DNA from: Mesopusillimonas faecipullorum
GTDB lineage: Bacteria > Pseudomonadota > Gammaproteobacteria > Burkholderiales > Burkholderiaceae_B
DNA: 64,000 nucleotides
Direction of reading: 5' to 3'
Assembly (NCBI RefSeq): GCF_020539505.1
Contig: NZ_JACDXW010000001.1
Span: 372,001 to 436,000 of the forward strand
The position numbers and the translations under genes are program-made. Each line of letters opens with the position of its first letter. Position 1 is the first letter of the stretch. Shown piece by piece: positions 58,218 to 64,000 of the stretch. The notes beneath the pieces are model-generated. The model saw only the letters and a list, made by a program, of their open reading frames with translations. It was not told where the DNA came from and made no database searches.

Positions 58218-59864
58218 ATGGCCGAGCGCGAATCCATGGAGTACGACGTTGTCGTCGTCGGAGCGGGCCCCGGTGGCCTGGCGACCGCCATCCGCCTCAA
58301 ACAACTCGCCAAAGAACGCGGGCAGGACATCAGCGTCTGTGTGCTGGAAAAAGGCGCCGAAATCGGTGCCCATATCCTTTCCGGCGCAGTCATGGACCCT
58401 CAAGCCCTTACCGAACTGATCCCCGACTGGAAAGAAAAAGGCGCCCCCCTGGACACCCCGGTCACCGAAGACCGTTTCATGTTCCTGACAGCCAAAGGCG
58501 CTCGTACCACCCCAAACTGGATGCTGCCGGCCTGTTTTCATAACGAAGGCAATTACGTCGTTCGTTTGGGCAATGTGGTGCGCTGGATGGGCGAACAAGC
58601 CGAAGCCCTCGAGGTCGATCTTTTCCCCGGTTTTGCCGCCGTCGAAATCCTGTACGACGACCAAGGCGCTGTGCGCGGTGTTGCCACCGGCGACATGGGC
58701 GTGGCACGCGACGGCAGCCACACGGGTCACTATCAGCCCGGCATGGAACTGCACGCCCGCTACACCGTCTTTGCCGAAGGCGCTCGCGGCCAACTGGGGC
58801 GCCAGCTTATCGAACGCTTCAAGCTCGACCAGGGCCGCAATGCACAAAGCTACGCCATAGGCCTGAAAGAACTCTGGGAAGTCGACCCGGCGCAATCTCG
58901 CCCAGGTCTGGTCGTTCACACGGCGGGCTGGCCTCTGGATTCCGACACCTACGGCGGCTCCTTCCTTTATCACCTGAAAGACAATCTGGTCGCCGTCGGG
59001 CTGGTGGTGGGCCTGGATTACGCCAATCCCTGGTTGTCACCCTTCGACGAATTCCAGCGTTACAAGACCCATCCGGCGATTCGCCCCACCTTCGAAGGTG
59101 GCCGGCGCTTGGCCTACGGTGCACGCGCCTTGACCGCAGGCGGCCTGATGGCCTTGCCCAAGTTTGAGTTTCCCGGCGGCGTTATGGTGGGCTGCGAAGC
59201 AGGCTTCCTGAACGCTTCGCGTATCAAAGGCAGCCACGCTGCCATCAAATCCGGCGCCCTGGCTGCCGAAGCCATCTTCGACGCCGTCGCCGCCGACCGC
59301 CGCAGCGACGAACTGAATGCCTATTCCAAGGCTTTCGAGCGTTCCTGGTTGCACGAAGAGCTGAATAAAGCTCGCAATTTCAAGCAATGGTTCAAGAAGG
59401 GCCGTACGGTTGGCACCCTGATGACGGGTGTCGAGCAACTGTTGTTGAAGGGCAAGATGCCTTGGTCCTTGCGTAATGACAAACCCGATTACGCCAGCTT
59501 GCAACCCGCTGCCGAATGCGCACGCATCGATTACCCCAAGCCCGATGGCAAGATCAGCTTCGACAAACTCAGTTCGGTGTTCATTTCCAACACCAACCAC
59601 GAAGAAGATCAACCCGTACACCTCACGCTCAAAGACGCTTCCATTCCTGTCAGCGTCAATCTGGCCAAGTACGGCGGCCCGGAATCGCGCTACTGTCCAG
59701 CAGGCGTTTACGAGTTCACCAAAACGGATACCGGCGACGACCAGCTGCAGATCAATGCCCAGAACTGCGTGCACTGTAAGACCTGTGACATCAAAGACCC
59801 CACCCAGAATATCGTGTGGGTAGCCCCGCAAGGCGGCGAAGGCCCGGTCTACAACGGTATGTAG
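58218..59864 (+). CDS. Electron transfer flavoprotein-ubiquinone oxidoreductase
   Basis: 548-residue inner-membrane-associated flavo-iron-sulfur enzyme passing electrons from ETF (acyl-CoA dehydrogenases) to the quinone pool. FAD-binding VVVVGAGPGGLATAIRLK is at residue 10-27; the ubiquinone-binding region includes FPGGVMVGCEAGFLNASRIKGSHAAIKSG. The C-terminal 4Fe-4S ligands are C493 (YCPAGVYE) and C517, C520, C523 (NCVHCKTCDIKDPTQNI). AGGAGAG precedes the ATG at 58218. The 278-base gap to the thioesterase (57940-58217) contains TACAGT/TACAAT -10 candidates near 58138 but no further gene that I can support. Confidence 0.96.
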   Translation: MAERESMEYDVVVVGAGPGGLATAIRLKQLAKERGQDISVCVLEKGAEIGAHILSGAVMDPQALTELIPDWKEKGAPLDTPVTEDRFMFLTAKGARTTPNWMLPACFHNEGNYVVRLGNVVRWMGEQAEALEVDLFPGFAAVEILYDDQGAVRGVATGDMGVARDGSHTGHYQPGMELHARYTVFAEGARGQLGRQLIERFKLDQGRNAQSYAIGLKELWEVDPAQSRPGLVVHTAGWPLDSDTYGGSFLYHLKDNLVAVGLVVGLDYANPWLSPFDEFQRYKTHPAIRPTFEGGRRLAYGARALTAGGLMALPKFEFPGGVMVGCEAGFLNASRIKGSHAAIKSGALAAEAIFDAVAADRRSDELNAYSKAFERSWLHEELNKARNFKQWFKKGRTVGTLMTGVEQLLLKGKMPWSLRNDKPDYASLQPAAECARIDYPKPDGKISFDKLSSVFISNTNHEEDQPVHLTLKDASIPVSVNLAKYGGPESRYCPAGVYEFTKTDTGDDQLQINAQNCVHCKTCDIKDPTQNIVWVAPQGGEGPVYNGM

Positions 59865-59893
59865 TCAAAATTGCCGGCTTGGCTACCGGCACT

Positions 59894-59935
59894 AAAAAAG
59901 CCGAGAGTGAACCTGATTCACTCTCGGCTTTTTTT
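59894..59935. terminator. Strong bidirectional terminator between ETF-QO and acs
   Basis: A perfect 18-bp stem: left arm 59894-59911 (six A, then GCCGAGAGTGAA), right arm 59917-59934 (TTCACTCTCGGC, then T-run), loop CCTGA. The A-run and T-run flanks make it work on both strands, serving both convergent genes. Confidence 0.93.
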
Positions 59936-59956
59936 GCGTCCGGATACCGGCCTTGC

Positions 59957-61939
59957 TTAAACCGACTTGGAGAGCTGATCCAGAATGGCGGGGTTCTCCA
60001 GCGTGGAAACATCCTGCGTCACGGACTCACCCTTGGCCACCGTACGCAATAAGCGCCGCATGATCTTGCCGGAACGCGTCTTGGGCAGATTCTCGCCAAA
60101 GCGGATATCCCGAGGCTTGGCGATAGGGCCGATTTCCTTGGCTATCCAGTCTCGTAACTGCTTGCCCAGTTCGACGGCTTCCGCACCCTCGGGCACATCG
60201 CGCTTGAGCACGACAAACGCGACCACTGCCTCGCCAGTGGTGTCGTCAGGGCGCCCCACCACTGCTGCCTCGGCCACCAAGGGGTGCGCCACCAAGGCAG
60301 ACTCAACCTCCATGGTTCCTAACCTATGACCGGAGACGTTGAGCACGTCGTCGACACGCCCCATGATCCAGAAGTAACCGTCGGCGTCTTTTTGCGCGCT
60401 GTCGCCCGCCAAGTAAACGCCGCCCAACTCTTCGGGAAAATAGCTTTTGCGGAAACGCTCGGGGTCGCCCCAGACATTGCGTATCATGCCCGGCCAAGGG
60501 CGTTTGATGACCAGCAAACCGCCGTGGCCCGCTTCCAGCTCTTTGCCGTGCTCGTCGACCACCGCCGCCTCTATACCGGGCAGAGGCATGGCGCAAGAGC
60601 CCGGCTTCATTGGCGTCACGCCCGGCAAGGGCGTCAGCATGTGCCCGCCTGTCTCGGTTTGCCACCAGGTGTCCACCACGGCGCAGCGCTCACGCCCCAC
60701 TTGGGTGTAGTACCACATCCAGGCTTCAGGGTTGATGGGCTCGCCCACTGAACCGATGATGCGCAGCGAATCCAATGTGTAATGGCGCGGGTGCACATCG
60801 GGCGTGCTTTCAGCAGCCTTGATCAATGAGCGTATGGCCGTAGGGGCGGTGTAGAACACCGACACGTGATGGCGTTGGATCATTTCCCAGAAACGACCCG
60901 CATTGGGATAGGTAGGCACGCCCTCGAACACCACCTGTGTCGCCCCAGCCGCCAAAGGCCCATAGACGATATAGCTATGGCCGGTAATCCAACCCACATC
61001 GGCCGTGCACCAAAAGACATCGTCAGGTTTGATATCGAAAGTCCACCGCGTCGTCATCAGCGCCCAGAGCAGGAAACCTGCCGACGCATGCTGCACACCC
61101 TTGGGTTTACCGGTGGAACCCGAGGTGTACAAAATGAAAGAGGGGTGCTCTGCCTCGACGGGCACGGGCTCGCACTGATCACTTTGACCGGCCAGCAAGT
61201 CGTGAAGCCAGACATCGCGCCCTTCGTTCCAGGCGACTTCGCCACCCGTGCGCTGATAAACCACCACTTTACGCACGGCGTCGCAACCGCCCATGGCCAA
61301 CGCGTCATCGACGGCCGGCTTAAGCGGAAGCTTGCGCCCGCCGCGACACTGCCCGTCCGCGGTAATCACCAACGAGGCACCCACGTCAACGATGCGTTCG
61401 TTCAGGCTCTTGGAAGAGAAACCACCGAACACCACGGAATGCGTGACCCCAAGGCGCACACATGCCTGCATCGCGACGATAGCCTCGATGGACATGGGCA
61501 GGTAGATGATGACCCGGTCGCCTTTTTTGCAACCCAACGAGGCCAGACCATTGGCAAAAACACAAACTCTTGCATGAAGTTCACGATAGCTGACACGGGT
61601 CACTTGGCCATCGTCGGCTTCGAACACTATGGCGGTTTTGTCAGCGGTAGGCGTACCAAGATGTTTATCCAGGCAATTGACCGAAAGGTTTAGCTCTCCG
61701 TCGGGAAACCAGCGATAAGTCGGTGCTTGCGAGGCATCCAATACTTGCGTGAAGGGCTTGGACCACACCAGCAGCTCGCGGGCCTGCTGCCCCCAGAACG
61801 CATCGGGATCACGCCGCGCTTGCTCGCACAGCGCTTCGTAGGCCTGCATACCTGACAGATTGGCGTTCTCTACCAAGCCGGGAAACGGCGGGAACACACG
61901 CTTTTCGGTCAAGACTGACTGTATGACTCCGTTGGACAT
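59957..61939 (-). CDS. acs: Acetyl-CoA synthetase
   Basis: 660-residue AMP-forming enzyme converting acetate to acetyl-CoA. A3 loop [15 protein letters not shown]5 [11 protein letters not shown]7 [24 protein letters not shown] and the regulatory/catalytic lysine K625 in [10 protein letters not shown] (target of acetylation in other bacteria) are intact. GGAGGAAG lies just before the ATG. Length is normal. All the motifs that are missing from the degenerate AMP-binding protein at 45.9 kb are present here, which is a useful contrast. Confidence 0.97.
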   Translation of the reverse strand: MSNGVIQSVLTEKRVFPPFPGLVENANLSGMQAYEALCEQARRDPDAFWGQQARELLVWSKPFTQVLDASQAPTYRWFPDGELNLSVNCLDKHLGTPTADKTAIVFEADDGQVTRVSYRELHARVCVFANGLASLGCKKGDRVIIYLPMSIEAIVAMQACVRLGVTHSVVFGGFSSKSLNERIVDVGASLVITADGQCRGGRKLPLKPAVDDALAMGGCDAVRKVVVYQRTGGEVAWNEGRDVWLHDLLAGQSDQCEPVPVEAEHPSFILYTSGSTGKPKGVQHASAGFLLWALMTTRWTFDIKPDDVFWCTADVGWITGHSYIVYGPLAAGATQVVFEGVPTYPNAGRFWEMIQRHHVSVFYTAPTAIRSLIKAAESTPDVHPRHYTLDSLRIIGSVGEPINPEAWMWYYTQVGRERCAVVDTWWQTETGGHMLTPLPGVTPMKPGSCAMPLPGIEAAVVDEHGKELEAGHGGLLVIKRPWPGMIRNVWGDPERFRKSYFPEELGGVYLAGDSAQKDADGYFWIMGRVDDVLNVSGHRLGTMEVESALVAHPLVAEAAVVGRPDDTTGEAVVAFVVLKRDVPEGAEAVELGKQLRDWIAKEIGPIAKPRDIRFGENLPKTRSGKIMRRLLRTVAKGESVTQDVSTLENPAILDQLSKSV

Positions 61940-61994
61940 CTACTTCCTCCATTATTTCGCTCGTCAATGATCAACGATAGTTTATTTTGCACTT

Positions 61995-63314
61995 TCAAAC
62001 CGCATTCGAAATCGCTGCCTGTCTACCCCGCGCAAAATCGACTTTGCGCAGCACCAGCCAGCCGGCCAGAAAAAACAGCCCGGTTACCAGCAAGGCCAGC
62101 CTCTGGTTGCCCGAGGTTAGCCAAGTGACGCCACCGTAGCATAGGGGGCCCACCACGCTGGCCAGTTGGACGGCAAAAGCCCACAAGGCAAAGAATTCTG
62201 CCAAGCGATTTGCCGGGGCCAGGGCGCCCGCCATGGCGCGACCCGCGCTTTGGCTGGTACCCATGCACAGCCCAGCCAAAGTGGCGGCCAGCCAAAAAAC
62301 CCAATCAGTGACGGCCAGGTAAGCCACCACCACCATGATCATCCAGCCCAGCAGCGTATACGACAAAGCCGGTCGGTGGCCCACTCGATCTTGCAGGAAA
62401 CCGAACAACAAAGCCCCCACTGCAGCCGCAATATTGACGGTAAACACCATCAGCATGGTTTGCGCCATCGAAAAGCCCATCACCTGATTGGCGTATACCG
62501 CAGCCAGCGTGACCACCACGGCAATTCCCGCATGGTAACAAGCCGCGCAAATCAGCAGCAGCTGAAAATCAGGAAAATATTGGCCGGTTTCTTGCCAGGC
62601 CGCCCGCAGCCTGCGCAGCCATGGCTGCGTATCCCGGCGCGTAGCCGGACTGCGTTCGCGCAACCATAAAAAAGAGGGTACGGCTGCCAGCGCAAAAATG
62701 GCTGCCGTGGTCAGCATGGCAAGGGGGACGTAAGCCGCGGCTTCGACACCACGCGCCGACTGCTGCGCGACGATGAAAAGCGCCACGCCCAAGGCCAGCA
62801 TGCCTCCAAAATACCCCCACCCCCATCCCCATCCAGAGACGCGGCCCATCGCTTCGGGACGAGCCAGCTCTGGCAAAAAGGCCGCAACGCTAGCTTCGCC
62901 CACGCAGTAACAATAGTTGGAAGCTGCCAATAAGACCAAGGCCAACCACACTTGACCGGGCTCAACGATGGCCAACAATGCTGTAAGCAATACGCAGCCC
63001 AGGGTGCTGGTAAACAGTAAGCGACGTTTGCCGGCCCGGGCATCGGCCCGCGCACCCAGTGTCGGTAAAGTCAGCATCGCACTGAGGTAGGACACCGATA
63101 ACGCTGCAGTCAAAACCAAAGTGGCCCAGGCTTGGCCCCCGGCAATCACACTGACGAAATAGGTGTTGAACACCGCGGTCAATACGACGGTGGTGTAGCC
63201 GGAATTGGCAAAGTCGTACATGGCCCAGGCCCACAGCTCGCGACGGGTGACCCCCGGTCGCAGGGCCCGACTTAGCAACCCATCTGTACGCGCGGCGTCA
63301 TGGCTTTCGGACAT
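61995..63314 (-). CDS. MFS transporter, UMF1 (Atg22-like) family
   Basis: 439 residues with about 12 hydrophobic helices. ELWAWAMYDFANSGYTTVVLTAVFNTYF at the N-terminus is the UMF1/Atg22 signature, and RVSGWGWGWGYFGGML, with MGTSQSAGRAMAGALAP later, fits the same family. Substrate unknown; vacuolar Atg22 relatives export amino acids. The ATG at 63314 is preferred over 63422 by homology. Its stop is 55 bases from the acs start, so they could share a transcript. Confidence 0.88.
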   Translation of the reverse strand: MSESHDAARTDGLLSRALRPGVTRRELWAWAMYDFANSGYTTVVLTAVFNTYFVSVIAGGQAWATLVLTAALSVSYLSAMLTLPTLGARADARAGKRRLLFTSTLGCVLLTALLAIVEPGQVWLALVLLAASNYCYCVGEASVAAFLPELARPEAMGRVSGWGWGWGYFGGMLALGVALFIVAQQSARGVEAAAYVPLAMLTTAAIFALAAVPSFLWLRERSPATRRDTQPWLRRLRAAWQETGQYFPDFQLLLICAACYHAGIAVVVTLAAVYANQVMGFSMAQTMLMVFTVNIAAAVGALLFGFLQDRVGHRPALSYTLLGWMIMVVVAYLAVTDWVFWLAATLAGLCMGTSQSAGRAMAGALAPANRLAEFFALWAFAVQLASVVGPLCYGGVTWLTSGNQRLALLVTGLFFLAGWLVLRKVDFARGRQAAISNAV

Positions 63315-63473
63315 TGCCCTGTTCCAAATCGAGTGTGCAAGGTAGCGGCCATTGTATGCGCGAAATTTGCCTACTCCAGCCGCCCAATCAGACATCGCCG
63401 TATTCCGTTTAGTACTATTCATCCCCCCACAACGGAAATTTCACGCCGGGTGCTGTTACGTATGTATCAACCC

Positions 63474-63502
63474 TTTACCAGCCCTCGTCTATTCGTTAAA
63501 AT
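63474..63502 (+). promoter_or_regulatory. Sigma-70-type promoter for the NlpC/P60 gene
   Basis: TTTACC (63474-63479), a 17-base spacer, and TAAAAT (63497-63502), 35 bases before the ATG at 63537. The 222-base region 63315-63536 also carries the promoter of the divergent MFS gene; no other gene is evident. Confidence 0.6.
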
Positions 63503-63536
63503 CGGGCGAATTTCGCGAAAAAACCTGTCATTATTT

Positions 63537-64000
63537 ATGCCGCCACAGCAATCTGCCACATCGCTGCCGCCGAGCCCCGCTTGCGCCTCCTCTTTAAGCA
63601 AAGCCCGTGCCCGCCGTCTGTTGAGCTCTTGCCTAACCGCATTAAGTGCCCTGACCTTAGTCGGTTGTGCCGCCACTCAGCCCGAACAGCACGCACAGCC
63701 CTCACGCCTCATCCGCGACTCTTACCTTTCCCGTACGCAAGCCGACCCTCTTGGGGCCTACCTGGCCAGTAAAGAGTTCAGCAATCGTTACGCCAACGAC
63801 ACCTATCCTGCCTCCATTCCCGTCTCGCCCAACAAGATTCTGGCCAATGCCGCCCTGGATCACCTAGGCGTCAAGTACAAATATGGCGGCGACGAACCCA
63901 ATACCGGCTTTGACTGCAGTGGCTTGATAACCTATGCCGCTGAACACTCCTTGGGCCTGAAACTGCCTCGCCGCTCACGCGATATCGCTCGACTAGGCAA
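63537..64000 (+). CDS. NlpC/P60-family lipoprotein peptidase (C-terminal end outside window)
   Basis: The first 154 residues of a cell-wall gamma-D-Glu-diaminopimelate endopeptidase or similar. An unusually long, basic n-region (residues 1-28) precedes the lipoprotein signal TALSALTLVGC, lipidated at C44. The NlpC/P60 domain starts near residue 98 (NKILANAALDHLGVKYKYGG), with the catalytic cysteine C127 in FDCSGLITY and LPRRSRDIARLG following. The catalytic His and third residue lie beyond the right edge. Related to Spr/MepS, an outer-membrane-attached murein hydrolase. Confidence 0.9.
   Translation, partial: MPPQQSATSLPPSPACASSLSKARARRLLSSCLTALSALTLVGCAATQPEQHAQPSRLIRDSYLSRTQADPLGAYLASKEFSNRYANDTYPASIPVSPNKILANAALDHLGVKYKYGGDEPNTGFDCSGLITYAAEHSLGLKLPRRSRDIARLG

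Overview
The window looks like a chromosomal segment of a betaproteobacterium of the order Burkholderiales, most likely family Alcaligenaceae (Bordetella, Achromobacter and Pusillimonas relatives). This rests on gene order and protein character: glnS-minC-minD-minE, glyQ-glyS-gmhB-plsC, lptD-surA-rsmA back to back with amgK-murU, leuS-lptE-holA, and pyrG-kdsA-eno-ftsB. Base composition looks moderately GC-rich and even throughout. I see no rRNA, tRNA, CRISPR array, insertion sequence, integrase or prophage gene, so this is core chromosome with a few odd local genes.

Layout. 1-3.4 kb (minus): a peptide/nickel-type ABC importer (binding protein and two permeases, the second running off the left edge), divergent from a small V4R-domain protein and a GntR/FCD regulator (3.5-4.8 kb). 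5-8.1 kb: the lysophospholipid transporter LplT convergent with the helicase RecQ. 8.3-12.8 kb: an OmpR/EnvZ-type two-component pair convergent, with overlapping ends, with a cytochrome bd-like gene pair. 12.9-16.7 kb: glnS and the Min division-site genes. 16.7-20 kb (minus): a glycine-zipper lipoprotein, a shortened phospholipase-D-family protein and the ABC-F factor EttA. 20-22.4 kb: an acidic orphan protein, a lone glycosyltransferase and an enoyl-CoA hydratase.

22.6-29.5 kb (plus): glyQ, glyS, gmhB, plsC, a YgjP-like metallopeptidase, gloA and an SpmA/SpmB-like membrane protein. 29.5-34.3 kb (minus): lptD-surA-rsmA, for outer-membrane biogenesis and ribosome maturation. 34.4-45.1 kb (plus): amgK-murU (cell-wall sugar recycling), a coiled-coil membrane protein, leuS, lptE, holA, proA, a HemJ-like protein, a THUMP methyltransferase and a tiny gene behind a palindromic promoter. 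45.3-49.8 kb (plus): RDD protein, a degenerate AMP-binding protein, gamma-carbonic anhydrase, hslO and an orphan TadE-like protein.

49.8-54.1 kb (minus): pyrG-kdsA-eno-ftsB. 54.2-57.9 kb (minus): aminopeptidase P, both subunits of a 3-oxoacid CoA-transferase and a thioesterase. 58.2-62 kb: ETF-ubiquinone oxidoreductase and acetyl-CoA synthetase facing each other across a strong bidirectional terminator; with the CoA-transferase and enoyl-CoA hydratase they suggest active acyl-CoA catabolism. 62-64 kb: an UMF1-type MFS transporter and the start of an NlpC/P60 lipoprotein.

The most interesting item is the cytochrome bd-like pair at 10.4-12.8 kb. Subunit I keeps the fold-level pattern of CydA, but in an ungapped comparison every haem ligand and both proton-channel glutamates are replaced, although both reading frames are intact and translationally coupled. 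Second are a 63-codon gene whose -10 box sits at the centre of a 13-bp-arm palindrome, an intact but motif-stripped AMP-binding protein, and a phospholipase-D protein that seems to have lost its middle while keeping both HKD motifs. No stretch longer than about 300 bases lacks a gene; the longest gaps are 57940-58217, 4769-4990 and 63315-63536. Family comparisons use remembered sequences; no searches were run.
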